Part shown: one piece after another, positions 40,096 through 48,896 of the stretch
Position numbering within the stretch: position 1 is the stretch's first letter
Layout: every line of letters starts with the position of its first letter
DNA from: an uncultured Eubacteriales bacterium
GTDB lineage: Bacteria; Bacillota; Clostridia; Oscillospirales; Acutalibacteraceae
Length of the DNA stretch: 52,972 nt
NCBI GenBank assembly: GCA_949296825.1
Contig: CASFQZ010000003.1
Location: 1-52,972, forward strand
Direction of reading: 5' to 3'
Program-made: the position numbers and the translations under genes
Notes under the pieces: model-generated
Seen by the model: only the letters and a program-made list of their open reading frames with translations
Told to the model about the DNA's origin: nothing
Databases searched by the model: none

Positions 40096-41486
40096 TTATT
40101 GAATATCTCGGTCTGTCCAGAATTGACGGCTCTCTGGTCATGCTGGACGGCGTAAAGGGCGCTTCCTATGATGAAATGGTGGAGCTGAAAATGCAGGACG
40201 GCTCCCGCCGTACCGGTCGTATCGTGCAGATCGAGGGCGAGCGGGTGGTCATTCAGGTTTTTGAAGGCACCAAGGGACTTTCGCTGGTCAACACCAGCAC
40301 CAGAATGACCGGGCATCCGATCCGCTTCGGGCTGTCGCCGGAAATCATCGGCAGGGTGTTTGACGGCTTGGGCAGACCCGCTGACGGACTGGGCGAAATC
40401 TATCCGCTGTTAAAGCGGGACATCAACGGCTCCCCCATCAATCCGGTGGCGCGCGTTTATCCAAAAAACTATATTCGCACCGGCATATCCTCCATCGATT
40501 GCCTGACCACCCTGATTCGTGGTCAAAAGCTGCCGATTTTCAGCGGCTCCGGCATGAAGCACAATGAGCTGGCGGTGCAGATCGTCCGACAGGCGTCCAT
40601 TTCCGACAGTGAGAATTTTGCCATTGTCTTTGCTGCCATGGGCGTAAAGAACGATGTGGCGGATTATTTCCGCCGCTCCTTTGAAAAAGCCAATGTGATG
40701 AATCAGGTTGTCATGTTCCTCAATCACGCCAACGACCCGATCGTCGAGCGCATTATGACACCCCGCTTTGCCCTGACGGCGGCGGAGTATCTGGCGTTTG
40801 ATCTGGATTATAATGTCCTGGTTATTTTAACGGATATGACCTCCTACGCCGAAGCGCTGCGGGAATTCAGCTCCTCCAAAGGGGAAATCCCCGGCAGAAA
40901 GGGTTTCCCCGGGTATCTGTATTCCGATTTTGCTTCCATCTACGAGCGGGCGGGCATCATTGAGGGCGCAAAGGGCTCCGTGACCCAGATCCCGATTCTG
41001 ACCATGCCCAACGATGATATTACCCACCCGATCCCCGACCTGACCGGTTATATCACCGAGGGGCAGATCGTTTTGGACCGGACGCTGGACACCATCGGCG
41101 TATACCCGCCGGTCAGCGTGCTGCCGTCGCTGTCGCGCTTGATGAAGGACGGCATCGGCGCGGGGTATACCCGGGAGGACCACAGTATGCTTGCCAACCA
41201 GCTCTTTTCCGCCTATGCCCGCGTGCAGGACGCAAAGTCGCTGGCGGGCGTTATCGGCGAAGACGAGCTGCCGGATTCGGATAAGCGGCTTTTGGAATTT
41301 GGCAAAGCCTTTGAGGCGCGCTTCATCAATCAGGGTCCCAGTGAAAACCGAACGATTGAGCAAACGCTGGACCTGGGATGGGAGCTTTTGTCGATGCTGC
41401 CGCGCGAAGAGCTGGACCGCGTAGATGACGAAACCATCCGCAAATATTATAAAGGGCAGCAGGAGATGTCCGCCGTTACCGCATAA
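40092..41486 (+). CDS. V-type ATPase subunit B
   Basis: This 464-residue non-catalytic nucleotide-binding subunit has the family marks [32 protein letters not shown] (degenerate P-loop), [14 protein letters not shown], and [15 protein letters not shown]. It alternates with A in the hexamer. It begins inside the subunit A stop (ATGA). Confidence 0.96.
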   Translation: MIIEYLGLSRIDGSLVMLDGVKGASYDEMVELKMQDGSRRTGRIVQIEGERVVIQVFEGTKGLSLVNTSTRMTGHPIRFGLSPEIIGRVFDGLGRPADGLGEIYPLLKRDINGSPINPVARVYPKNYIRTGISSIDCLTTLIRGQKLPIFSGSGMKHNELAVQIVRQASISDSENFAIVFAAMGVKNDVADYFRRSFEKANVMNQVVMFLNHANDPIVERIMTPRFALTAAEYLAFDLDYNVLVILTDMTSYAEALREFSSSKGEIPGRKGFPGYLYSDFASIYERAGIIEGAKGSVTQIPILTMPNDDITHPIPDLTGYITEGQIVLDRTLDTIGVYPPVSVLPSLSRLMKDGIGAGYTREDHSMLANQLFSAYARVQDAKSLAGVIGEDELPDSDKRLLEFGKAFEARFINQGPSENRTIEQTLDLGWELLSMLPREELDRVDDETIRKYYKGQQEMSAVTA

Positions 41487-41516
41487 AACGCAAAAAGGAA
41501 AGAGAGGCGATGCGCC

Positions 41517-42134
41517 GTGGCGAATCAGATCGCGCCGACCAAAAACAATTTGATGGCAGCGAAAAAATCACTGAAGCTCGCGCGCATGGGATATGACCTT
41601 TTGGGCAGAAAAAAGAATATTCTGGTCCGGGAGATCATGGAGCGTATGCAGGAAGCCTCCGATATCCAGGAAAAGGTCGAGCAAGCCTATGCCGAAGCCT
41701 ATGAAGCGCTGCAAAAAGCCCATTTGTTTATGGGCGCGTGTATGGATTATGCCCGGTCGGTGCCGCTGGACGACAGCATGGAGCTGGTCGTCCGCAGCGT
41801 GATGGGCGTAGAGCTGCCGGTCATTACCATGGAGGAAGACAAAAAGCCCGAGCTGTATTACGGCATCGGCGATACCTCCTCGCAGCTGGACGAAGCCTAC
41901 CTTGCCTTTGAAAAGGTAAAATATCTGACCGTGCGCCTGGCGGAGATCGAAAGCAATGTGCTTCGCCTGGCGGAAGCGATCAGCAAAACGCAGAAGCGCA
42001 CCAATGCGCTGAATAATATCATGATTCCCCGCCTTTCCGATAACATTAAATTTATTTCGGATGCGCTGGATGAAAAAGACCGGGAGGATTTTTCCCGCTT
42101 GAAGGTCCTGAAATCCGCCAGGGAAGACGAATGA
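41517..42134 (+). CDS. V-type ATPase central shaft subunit D
   Basis: This 205-residue coiled-coil subunit, the counterpart of F-type gamma, has APTKNNLMAAKKSLKLARMG at the start and a C-terminal KRTNALNNIMIPRLSDNIKF segment typical of the family. It starts with GTG at 41,517, nine nt after AGAGAGG; an ATG at 41,510 is in another frame. It overlaps comF by 4 bp (ATGA). Confidence 0.93.
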   Translation: MANQIAPTKNNLMAAKKSLKLARMGYDLLGRKKNILVREIMERMQEASDIQEKVEQAYAEAYEALQKAHLFMGACMDYARSVPLDDSMELVVRSVMGVELPVITMEEDKKPELYYGIGDTSSQLDEAYLAFEKVKYLTVRLAEIESNVLRLAEAISKTQKRTNALNNIMIPRLSDNIKFISDALDEKDREDFSRLKVLKSAREDE

Positions 42135-42892
42135 AAAAAGCCGGAATCCGATGGAGAAAATACTTGAATACCCTGCGTGAGGGCGTCGCGGTGTTTTTGT
42201 TTCCCCATCACTGCGTCTTCTGTGGCGAAGTGGTGACGGTGGGGCGGTATGTTTGCGAGAACTGCGAGCCGATATTGATCGATGATGACGCCTGTCCGTA
42301 TTGCGCCTTGCCGAAAATCTACTGCCGCTGCCGCAAAAGAGCGCATTTTTTTGATGAAATTACCGCCGTGTATATGTATGACGATATGGTGCGGTATGGC
42401 ATTTTGCGTTACAAATCCGGCGCAGATCGGCGAATGGCGGGGTATATGGCGAAAAAAATGGCTGAAACTGCCAAAAAGAAGGGCTATTCCATAGACGCCG
42501 TTGCCTATGTGCCGCAGACCAGACGGGAGCGCTGGCACCGCGGCTTTTATCTGAATCGGGAAATTGCCGGGCAGCTGGCGCAGGAATTGGAGCTGCCCCT
42601 TTATGACGGACTGGTAAAAATCTTTGATGCGCCCGCGCAAAAGGAAATGGGATTTTTATTCCGGCGCGGCAATATCGCCGGTGCTTTTGACGTCAGGGAT
42701 CCCGAAGAGGTCAAGGGCAAAAGGTTCCTGCTGGCGGATGATATCAAAACCACCGGCGAAACGCTGGATGAATGCGCCAAAATGCTCAAGCTCTATGACG
42801 CAGACGCGGTTTATGCTCTGACTTTTGCCGTTGCTCACCTGAAAAGGAAAGAGAAGGAAAAAGAGAACGCTGTGGAAAAAAAGAAGGAATAA
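42131..42892 (+). CDS. ComF-family phosphoribosyltransferase-like protein
   Basis: This 253-residue protein has an N-terminal zinc-finger-like set of cysteines (CVFCGEV, CENCEP, CPYCALP, CRC), then the ComF PRTase fold with AYVPQTRRERWHRGFYLN and the PRPP-loop-like FLLADDIKTTGETLDE. ComF proteins take part in DNA uptake in naturally competent bacteria; in others the role is unknown. Its coupling to the ATPase operon by a 4-bp overlap is not functionally expected and is probably just transcriptional organisation. The tail is highly charged (KRKEKEKENAVEKKKE). Confidence 0.88.
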   Translation: MKKAGIRWRKYLNTLREGVAVFLFPHHCVFCGEVVTVGRYVCENCEPILIDDDACPYCALPKIYCRCRKRAHFFDEITAVYMYDDMVRYGILRYKSGADRRMAGYMAKKMAETAKKKGYSIDAVAYVPQTRRERWHRGFYLNREIAGQLAQELELPLYDGLVKIFDAPAQKEMGFLFRRGNIAGAFDVRDPEEVKGKRFLLADDIKTTGETLDECAKMLKLYDADAVYALTFAVAHLKRKEKEKENAVEKKKE

Positions 42893-42935
42893 CAAACCAT
42901 TCTGCGCGCAGCGGGAAAAATATCCCCGGATTTCC

Positions 42936-42964
42936 TTGACAAGGTTTTCCGGTTGTGGTAAAAT
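42936..42964 (+). promoter_or_regulatory. tRNA promoter
   Basis: Consensus TTGACA (42,936-42,941), a 17-bp spacer and TAAAAT (42,959-42,964), starting about 6 bp before the tRNA-Gly. Confidence 0.8.
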
Positions 42965-42975
42965 ACTACCGTTCT

Positions 42976-43049
42976 GCGGGTGTAGTTCAATGGCAGAATC
43001 CCAGCCTTCCAAGCTGGTCGTGTGGGTTCGATTCCCATCACCCGCTCCA
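42976..43049 (+). tRNA. tRNA-Gly (UCC anticodon), CCA encoded
   Basis: A 74-nt cloverleaf including CCA: acceptor GCGGGTG / CACCCGC, T arm with GGTTCGATTCC, anticodon TCC in the CCTTCCAAG loop. It precedes the tRNA-Arg by 5 nt and probably shares its transcript. Confidence 0.97.
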
Positions 43050-43054
43050 GATAT

Positions 43055-43131
43055 GCGCTTGTAGCTCAACTGGATAGAGCAACTGCCTTCTAAGCAGTAG
43101 GTCGGGGGTTCGAGTCCCTCCAAGCGCGCCA
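43055..43131 (+). tRNA. tRNA-Arg (UCU anticodon), CCA encoded
   Basis: A 77-nt cloverleaf including CCA: acceptor GCGCTTG / CAAGCGC, anticodon TCT in the loop of ACTGCCTTCTAAGCAGT, T arm GGGGGTTCGAGTCCCTC. A terminator hairpin begins at its last base. Confidence 0.97.
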
Positions 43132-43168
43132 AAAGGGAATGGCACCCGCAAGGGTGCCATTCCCTTTT
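43131..43168 (+). terminator. Terminator of the tRNA operon
   Basis: A perfect 17-bp stem (AAAAGGGAATGGCACCC) with a GCAA tetraloop, then TTTTGGTTTG. Confidence 0.85.
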
Positions 43169-43171
43169 GGT

Positions 43172-43195
43172 TTGTGCGCGGAGGGACTCAAACCC
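43172..43195 (-). repeat. Partial tRNA 3' end in reverse orientation
   Basis: Read on the minus strand, GGGTTTGAGTCCC is a T-arm, followed by acceptor-like TCCGCGCA. It nearly mirrors the 3' end of the tRNA-Arg across the terminator hairpin, so tRNA end, hairpin and this piece form a ~90-bp imperfect palindrome. No tRNA body is attached. Confidence 0.6.
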
Positions 43196-43242
43196 TTTTT
43201 TGTCAGTGCAGAAAAATCTTTCCGCTGCTGCGGTCGAACCGC

Positions 43243-43271
43243 TTGTTTTTAGCGCAAGACTATGGTAAAAT
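43243..43271 (+). promoter_or_regulatory. Promoter of the SdpI-like gene
   Basis: TTGTTT (43,243-43,248), a 17-bp spacer and TAAAAT (43,266-43,271), about 100 bp upstream of the gene. Confidence 0.55.
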
Positions 43272-43372
43272 CATTTCAGGTGCTGCCCTGCGCTGCGGCG
43301 ATGACCGCTTCATGATCGCCCGAAGAACAGGGAAGCATAAAAACAACGGAAGCAATACAGGGAGGGAGCCCG

Positions 43373-44428
43373 ATGCTGAAAAAGTACAAATGGAGCCTGC
43401 TGTTTTCTTCGCTCTGGCTTCTTTTGCCGCCGGCGGCGGGACTGCTTTTGGACGACCGGTTGTCAGAAAATGCTTCTGCTCGATGGGGGCTTGCGGTCGG
43501 ATTGCCGCTGTTTCTTCTGATCAGTCAGTGGCTTTGCGTTTTGCTGGTGTGGAAGGATCCGAAAAACCGGGGTCAGGACCCAAGGGTGCTGCGCCTTGCT
43601 ATCTGGAGCTTGCCGACCGTGTCGGTCGGGATTCAGGCGATGGTCTGGTATGCGCCTGAGGACCCGATGGGAGCGGAGCGGCTGATGATTGCCGCAATGG
43701 GGCTTCTGTTTGCCGTTTTCGGACTTCTTTTCCCCTTCTGCCGCCCCAATCATACGATCGGCGTGCGGCTTCCCTGGACGCTGCAAAGCGAAGAGAACTG
43801 GAAAGCGACCCATGCCTTCAGCGGGAGGGTCTGGCTCATTGGCGGTATTTTGATCCTGCTGTCGGCGGCGCTGCCCTGGAAGCTCACAGCGGCAGTATCT
43901 TTGCTTGGTCTGATGGCACTGCTGGTTTTGCCCATTGCATATTCCTGTCGTTTTGCAAAAAAACATCCGCAGACTGTGCCGCAGGCAGTCTCGGACCGGG
44001 AGAAAAAATCCACCCGGTTCGCGGCGTGGCTTACGGCTGCCCTCCTGGTGGTAACGGCGGTTCTGGTCGGCGTAATGATGGCTTCCGGGGATATTACACT
44101 GTGTTATGGTACGGAAGCCCTGACCATTGACGCCAATGTCTGGTCGGATCTGACCCTTGCCTATGAAGATATTTATACCGTCGAATATCGTCAGACCGAC
44201 GAGCCCGGCGTGCGAACCTTTGGATTCGGCAACGCCCGCCTGCTTGCCGGCTCCTTCCGAAATGAAGAGTTTGGGGATTATACGCGTTACAGCTACCCTT
44301 CCTGCGCGGCGTGTGTGGTGCTGACCACCGCGGACGGCGTGGTGGTTTTGAATGGAACCGACGGGGAAAGTACAGAAAGAATTTACGAAACGCTCCGCGC
44401 CAGAGGGGTTGCTGTTGAAAAAAACTGA
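43373..44428 (+). CDS. SdpI-family membrane protein with C-terminal soluble domain
   Basis: This 351-residue protein has about six helices in its first 240 residues and a soluble C-terminal domain. The SdpI motif, HTIGVRLPWTLQSEENWKAT, lies at about 125-144, followed by FSGRVWLIGG. SdpI-type proteins give immunity against the killing factor SdpC or act as sensors, but the family is broad. The last ~110 residues (EYRQTDEPGVRTFGFGN...) resemble a bacterial PH-like domain. The ATG follows GGGAGGGAG. A WYL-domain regulator follows 125 bp later. Confidence 0.7.
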   Translation: MLKKYKWSLLFSSLWLLLPPAAGLLLDDRLSENASARWGLAVGLPLFLLISQWLCVLLVWKDPKNRGQDPRVLRLAIWSLPTVSVGIQAMVWYAPEDPMGAERLMIAAMGLLFAVFGLLFPFCRPNHTIGVRLPWTLQSEENWKATHAFSGRVWLIGGILILLSAALPWKLTAAVSLLGLMALLVLPIAYSCRFAKKHPQTVPQAVSDREKKSTRFAAWLTAALLVVTAVLVGVMMASGDITLCYGTEALTIDANVWSDLTLAYEDIYTVEYRQTDEPGVRTFGFGNARLLAGSFRNEEFGDYTRYSYPSCAACVVLTTADGVVVLNGTDGESTERIYETLRARGVAVEKN

Positions 44429-44467
44429 CACCAGAAAGGATTTTAGAGAAAAAATAAAAAAATCCCG

Positions 44468-44496
44468 TTGCAACGGATTTCTCCTCCCGTTATAAT
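44468..44496 (+). promoter_or_regulatory. Promoter of the WYL regulator, with an overlapping palindrome
   Basis: TTGCAA (44,468-44,473), a 17-bp spacer and TATAAT (44,491-44,496). The palindrome CGTTGCAACG (44,466-44,475) covers the -35 box and may be an operator. Confidence 0.65.
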
Positions 44497-44553
44497 AAAA
44501 ACGATTCAAAGAAATCGCTTGCGAAAAACCAATTCGCAGAGGAGGAGAGAAGG

Positions 44554-45549
44554 ATGCAGGGAAAATCGGAAGGCAAGGAGCGCATTCTGTATGTGATGAA
44601 AATCCTGCTGGAACATACGGATGAGGAGCATCCGCTTTCAACCAATGAAATTTTGACGCTTTTGTCTCAGGAATACGGGGTCGCCGCCCATCGCACGACG
44701 CTGGTAAAGGATATTGACGCGCTGAAAACCTTTGGGCTGGATGTGGTGACCATCCATTCGACCCAGAATAAATTTTTCATCGGCGAGCGTTTTTTTGAAT
44801 TGCCGGAATTAAAGCTGCTGATCGACGCCGTGGAATCCTCTAAATTTATTACCGTCAAAAAGACCCGTACCCTGATTGACAAAATTTACCGGCTGACCAG
44901 CAAAGAGCAGGCGGCGCTGCTGCAGCAGAGCGCCGCCGCTGCACAGGAGCGGATCAAGCCGGATAACGAACAGATTTATTATATCGTTGACGGGATCAAC
45001 GATGCGATTCATCGGAACAGGCAGATCTCTTTTTTGTATTATGAGTATAATACAGGGAAGAAAAAGGTGCTGAAAAACAACGGAGAGCCTTATGTCCTCA
45101 GCCCGTATCATCTGGTCTGGAGCGGCGATTATTATTATCTGATCGGTTATTCGGAGCGCCGCAGCAAGGTCGTGACCTTCCGGGTCGACCGCATCGCACG
45201 GACCCCGGAGATTCTGGAAAAAGCCGCGCTGCCCAAGCCGCCCGGCTATGATTTGACCGACTTTATCAAAGAGGTTTTTCAGATGTACAGCGGTGAGAGC
45301 ACGGCGGTGGAGCTGCAATGTAAAAATGAATTGATGAAGGTTATGATCGACCGGTTCGGCGAGTCGGTCACCACTCTGCCCGGGGATCGGGAGTCCTTCC
45401 GGCTGGTTACCGAGGTCGCCGCCAGTCCGACCTTTTTCGGCTGGGTGTTTTCTTTTGGCGGCGATGTAAAAATCCTGTCGCCGAAAAGCCTGCGCGACCA
45501 ATATCAGGAAAAGGTTCTCCAGGCGGCAAAACAGCTTACGCATAGTTGA
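44554..45549 (+). CDS. WYL-domain transcriptional regulator
   Basis: This 331-residue protein has an N-terminal winged helix (about residues 8-75: ERILYVMKILLEHTDEEHPL, then LLSQEYGVAAHRTTLVKDID), a helical linker and a WYL domain (about 145-235) with ISFLYYEYNTGKKKV, YVLSPYHLVWSGDYYYLIGY and VTFRVDRIART. WYL domains bind nucleic acids or nucleotides and control DNA damage, phage defence or stress genes. GGAGGAGAG precedes the ATG. A palindrome over its promoter suggests autoregulation. It could control the SdpI-like gene next to it. Confidence 0.88.
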   Translation: MQGKSEGKERILYVMKILLEHTDEEHPLSTNEILTLLSQEYGVAAHRTTLVKDIDALKTFGLDVVTIHSTQNKFFIGERFFELPELKLLIDAVESSKFITVKKTRTLIDKIYRLTSKEQAALLQQSAAAAQERIKPDNEQIYYIVDGINDAIHRNRQISFLYYEYNTGKKKVLKNNGEPYVLSPYHLVWSGDYYYLIGYSERRSKVVTFRVDRIARTPEILEKAALPKPPGYDLTDFIKEVFQMYSGESTAVELQCKNELMKVMIDRFGESVTTLPGDRESFRLVTEVAASPTFFGWVFSFGGDVKILSPKSLRDQYQEKVLQAAKQLTHS

Positions 45550-46296
45550 TCAGGCTTGCTTTTTCAAAATAACCAGCGCCTTTTCGCCCTGGGCGCGGTA
45601 GGCTTTGGCGGCTGCGTTTTTGTCATAGGCGGTTACGCCGTTGACCAGCGGGTCCTGAAACAGATAGTCGTCCTCTGTGTAGCCCACCAGCAAAAGACAG
45701 TGCATCGGGGCGCGCCACCAATAGGTTTTATCGGAGCCGGAGACGGAAATCAGTTTTTCGTCTTCCGGCTCTTTCATACCGGCGGTTGCCCAAAACAGTA
45801 CCGGAATTCCGTTGTCAATATAATCCCGGCAAAGCTGCTCCGGCGAAACACCGGACAGGCTCTGCGACGTCAATTGCCCCGGCGCAAAGGCTTCGACGGC
45901 GTTTTCGATGACCGGCGGGAAGCAGCCCCAGCCGGAGGGCGAGGATGGATCGCCCAAAAAGTATTCGTCCGGATCGGCGCTTTGCCAGCCGGCTTCGGTC
46001 TCCGCCGGCGCGTCAGCACACAGAAGACAGCGCTCGATAAAGGTTTTCGGCGAAAGATTATAGCCGTAGTACCGCAGCACCATCACCGCCGAAACGCTTT
46101 CGCATCCGGTGGGGTAATCCGGCAGTTGGGAGAGATAGGGAACGGACAAAAGCACTTGTTTTTCGCTCATGGAAATCTCCTTTCGGGTATATGCGATCGG
46201 CGCGACCGTTTCCCGGAACAGATACGGCTCGGTCCAATAGGTAATAAAGACCGTGAAAAGGAAAACGGCGACGGCATAGCAGCGTGTGATTTTCAA
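45550..46296 (-). CDS. C39-family cysteine peptidase, membrane-anchored
   Basis: This 248-residue protein has an N-terminal hydrophobic helix (about 5-20) and a peptidase_C39_2 domain with the active Cys in DYPTGCESVSAVMVLRYYGY, the His in MHCLLLVGY and the Asp in YLFQDPL. It is an exported protease or related Cys hydrolase of unknown substrate. I chose the TTG at 46,296, which has AAGAAGG 7 nt upstream; the frame extends back to a GTG at 46,371, but the promoter (-10 at 46,345-46,350) lies downstream of that GTG, so it cannot be in the mRNA. Confidence 0.82.
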   Translation of the reverse strand: MKITRCYAVAVFLFTVFITYWTEPYLFRETVAPIAYTRKEISMSEKQVLLSVPYLSQLPDYPTGCESVSAVMVLRYYGYNLSPKTFIERCLLCADAPAETEAGWQSADPDEYFLGDPSSPSGWGCFPPVIENAVEAFAPGQLTSQSLSGVSPEQLCRDYIDNGIPVLFWATAGMKEPEDEKLISVSGSDKTYWWRAPMHCLLLVGYTEDDYLFQDPLVNGVTAYDKNAAAKAYRAQGEKALVILKKQA

Positions 46297-46344
46297 GGGG
46301 ATACCTTCTTTGGAATATGCGGCAAAAGCAGCCGGAATAAAAAA

Positions 46345-46373
46345 AGTATACCATGCTTTATCGCTCTTCACAA
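46345..46373 (-). promoter_or_regulatory. Promoter of the C39-type peptidase; decides its start codon
   Basis: On the minus strand TTGTGA (46,368-46,373), a 17-bp spacer and TATACT (46,345-46,350). Confidence 0.7.
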
Positions 46374-46384
46374 GATAAAATAAG

Positions 46385-46415
46385 AAAAAGCCCCCGCCGG
46401 AGCTTTTCTTTTTTT
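46385..46415. terminator. Terminator of the GNAT gene
   Basis: A GC-rich hairpin (AAAAGC arms with CC/GG pairs, 46,386-46,407) flanked by A-rich sequence on the left and T-rich on the right; works best for the minus-strand gene. Confidence 0.6.
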
Positions 46416-46416
46416 A

Positions 46417-46944
46417 TCAGAGCCTGTATTCCATTTGCCGGTCAAAGGGCTCGCTTTCCACATGGTCTTTTTGCGGTTCTTTTGCGTCGGTGCAGCCCAT
46501 GGCGGCGTAAAAATATTGGGTCTGTACGGCGGAATGGGTGGACAGGTAAAGCTTTTTTGTGTTTTTCTTCCGGGCGAAGGCTTTGGCTGCCTCGAACAAT
46601 CGCGTGCCGATGCCCTGTCGCCGCCGATCTTCCGAAACATGCAGACTGGTCAGATCCAGATATTGCTTTTGGCTGCCGACCGGCTGTCCCTCCACCGAGA
46701 CAAAGCCCTTCAGCCTGCCCTCGTCAAAGGCGCCGAATACCAGACCGCCGCCCGCCAGCGTCCGGCGAAGACACCGGCAGAGCCAGGCGATTTCCTCCCT
46801 CGACCAGTCGTCGATAAAGGGGGCGCTTTTTTCGACCCATTGTCCGTTTTCCCGCCGAAGACAGCGATCGACAACCTGATGTCGGTGAAACGAGGCAAAT
46901 AGGGAGTCGGTCAGCTCTTCGGCGCGGATATTGCGATATTCCAT
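46417..46944 (-). CDS. GNAT-family N-acetyltransferase
   Basis: This 175-residue protein has the GNAT core at about residues 65-150: GLVFGAFDEGRLKGFVSVEG, YLDLTSLHVSEDRRRQGIGT (the acetyl-CoA loop) and FARKKNTKKLYLSTH. It transfers an acetyl group from acetyl-CoA to an amine; the substrate is unknown. AGGAG lies 9 nt before the ATG at 46,944; a longer frame upstream lacks a ribosome binding site. Single-gene unit with a terminator at its 3' end. Confidence 0.85.
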   Translation of the reverse strand: MEYRNIRAEELTDSLFASFHRHQVVDRCLRRENGQWVEKSAPFIDDWSREEIAWLCRCLRRTLAGGGLVFGAFDEGRLKGFVSVEGQPVGSQKQYLDLTSLHVSEDRRRQGIGTRLFEAAKAFARKKNTKKLYLSTHSAVQTQYFYAAMGCTDAKEPQKDHVESEPFDRQMEYRL

Positions 46945-47011
46945 AAAATATAAACTCCTGTTGCTTTCAGTTTCCCTTAGCTTAGCATAAAAACGACCGG
47001 GGCGCAAGATG

Positions 47012-47776
47012 CTACAGAAACAGCAGCAGGCTGATTGCCATCACAGCCATGCCGGCGATGAGTCCGGAAAGGGTAAGCGGATGTCCGCCCTCCCGCGCGG
47101 CGGCAGGTAAGAGCTCGTCAAAGGCAAGAAATACCATGATCCCTGCGATGACGCCGTAGAGCAGCCCGAAAATCAGCTCGTTCATGATCGGACGCAGCAG
47201 CAGATACCCCAAAAGCGCGCCCGCCGGTTCCGCCAGCCCGGAGAGCAGGGCGATGCCCACCGCTTTGCGCCTGCTGCCGGTGGCGGCAAGGAGCGGGACG
47301 GCGACCGCCAGCCCTTCCGGAATATTGTGAATGGCGATGGCGGCGACTACCGGGATAGCGACCCCCGGCTCCTGCATGGCGGAAATAAAGGTCGCCAGCC
47401 CCTCGGGAAAATTATGCACGGCGATGGCAAGGGCGGTGAGCAGCCCGGTGCGCGTCCATTGCCGGCGATCTTTCGTCTCTTGCCGGTCCGGCTCCGGTAA
47501 GATGCGGCTGATCAGGGCGATCAGCAGCATACCGCCGAACAGCGCCGCCGCCGCGCACCATCCGCCCGCCCTCTCGCCGAGAAAGGCAGTCAGCGCGTCC
47601 TTTGCCTGAAAAAACAGCTCGATCAGAGAAACATAAATCATTACACCGGCAGAGAAGCTAAGACTTGCCGCCAGAAATTTATGGTTGGCGGCGCGTTTCG
47701 GCAAGGCAGCCAATCCGCCGATGCCGGTGCTGAGCCCCGCCAAAAGGGTCAGCAAAAATGCCGTACCCGTTCCCAT
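47012..47776 (-). CDS. ZIP-family divalent metal transporter (ZupT-like)
   Basis: This 254-residue membrane protein has eight helices with the two ZIP signatures HNFPEG and HNIPEG in the metal-binding helices IV and V, and Glu residues nearby, as in ZupT of Escherichia coli. It takes up Zn2+ and possibly other divalent metals. The ATG at 47,776 has GGGAGGCGG 7 nt upstream; the frame extends to 47,962 without support. It is a single gene; no metal-responsive operator was recognised. Confidence 0.9.
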   Translation of the reverse strand: MGTGTAFLLTLLAGLSTGIGGLAALPKRAANHKFLAASLSFSAGVMIYVSLIELFFQAKDALTAFLGERAGGWCAAAALFGGMLLIALISRILPEPDRQETKDRRQWTRTGLLTALAIAVHNFPEGLATFISAMQEPGVAIPVVAAIAIHNIPEGLAVAVPLLAATGSRRKAVGIALLSGLAEPAGALLGYLLLRPIMNELIFGLLYGVIAGIMVFLAFDELLPAAAREGGHPLTLSGLIAGMAVMAISLLLFL

Positions 47777-47950
47777 AAAACCGCCTCCCTTGTTTTGATG
47801 CTTCAATGTCAGCATATTCTGCGCTGCGGCAATGGTGAAAGGGAATCGCGGCGCAAAAAATCCGGCGGTTTTGGACAGAAGGACGGAGGGTATCGCAGAA
47901 AGCCGGCGGTTTTTTTGGTCGGGCGTCTTTCCGGCGGAAGGAATTTTGCA

Positions 47951-47986
47951 AAAAAAGCCCAACGCCGCAGGGCGTCAGGCTTTTTG
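47951..47986 (-). terminator. Terminator of the third metallophosphoesterase
   Basis: AAAAAAGCC with ACGCC arms around GCAG, giving a stem of about 13 bp with one bulge, followed on the minus strand by seven T. Confidence 0.75.
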
Positions 47987-47996
47987 TAAACATCGC

Positions 47997-48896
47997 TCAG
48001 ATCAGATCAAATTCGTAGCTGTCCATCCATTCGCTGCCATAGAAATTGCGTTCGCGGATGATCACCTGATCCTCATAGATTTCCACGTGCAGTCCCTGTC
48101 CGGTGACATCAAAGACCTCGTCGTTTTCATTCAGCTCGGTGACGCGGGGCAGGTTGAAAAAGTGAACGCTGTCGGTCAGTTCTTCCTCCACGATATCGTA
48201 CCGATGGGTGTGACCGGTAAAGAAGAAGATATTATCATAAGCGGTCAGAATGTCTAACAGCGCGTCGGGATCTTCAAAATTCCCGTAAGGATGATGGGCA
48301 AAGACAAACGCCGGTGCGCCGTCCGCCGTCGCGTCGGCAAGCTGCTGATCCAACCATTGCAGCTGCGTTTCGGAAATCACGGGGGAGTTGACATCGTCCA
48401 TTTCGGAGCCAAGGAAGATAAAGGCATAGCCGTTGACTTCTTCGGTATAGTAGGGCGTCGTAACATCCAGTCCGTAAAAATCGTTGTAATAGCTGTAATA
48501 CCGGCGAATCAAGAAGTCATAGCGCCCCTCGCCGTTGCCGGTGTCATGGTTGCCCAGTGTCAGCAGCACCCGGTCCGCCGGGTCGATCTGATCCAAAAAG
48601 CCGAACAGGAACATACTTTCAATATGCTGCCCGTTCATGGTATTGTCCCCCAGAAGGACCAGAGCGTCATTCCCAAAGGCGTTGTTGCGGATGTCGTAGA
48701 GCTCCCGGATAAAGGCGTCGCGGCTGGCTTTGTTATTGCCCTCCATGTGTACGTCGGAAATCACGGTGAAGTTGGTCAGACAGGCGTCCTCGTTTGTCAC
48801 CGTATAGCTGACGCCGGGGTTCTGTACGCCGAGCATGAGTAGGGAAGCCAGCAAAAGGGCGAAAAATCTGCGCAGAATAGTAAATAATGACAACAT
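47997..48896 (-). CDS. Exported metallophosphoesterase
   Basis: This 299-residue protein has an N-terminal signal or anchor (FFALLLASLLMLGV, about residues 11-24), then the motifs ISDVHMEG (D-x-H, intact here), LLGDN, LGNHDTG, FAHHPYG and GHTHRYD. It is a third calcineurin-like phosphoesterase in the window, of a different subfamily from the two NSF-type ones at 1,512 and 19,626. Substrate unknown. It has AGGGA before the ATG and a TTGTAC-17-TATACT promoter (48,929-48,957). Confidence 0.85.
   Translation of the reverse strand: MLSLFTILRRFFALLLASLLMLGVQNPGVSYTVTNEDACLTNFTVISDVHMEGNNKASRDAFIRELYDIRNNAFGNDALVLLGDNTMNGQHIESMFLFGFLDQIDPADRVLLTLGNHDTGNGEGRYDFLIRRYYSYYNDFYGLDVTTPYYTEEVNGYAFIFLGSEMDDVNSPVISETQLQWLDQQLADATADGAPAFVFAHHPYGNFEDPDALLDILTAYDNIFFFTGHTHRYDIVEEELTDSVHFFNLPRVTELNENDEVFDVTGQGLHVEIYEDQVIIRERNFYGSEWMDSYEFDLI

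Noticed and set aside
42976-43372. Integration site of a prophage or genomic island at the tRNA genes
   Set aside because: No integrase, no direct repeat of the tRNA end in the same orientation, and neighbouring genes look native in composition.
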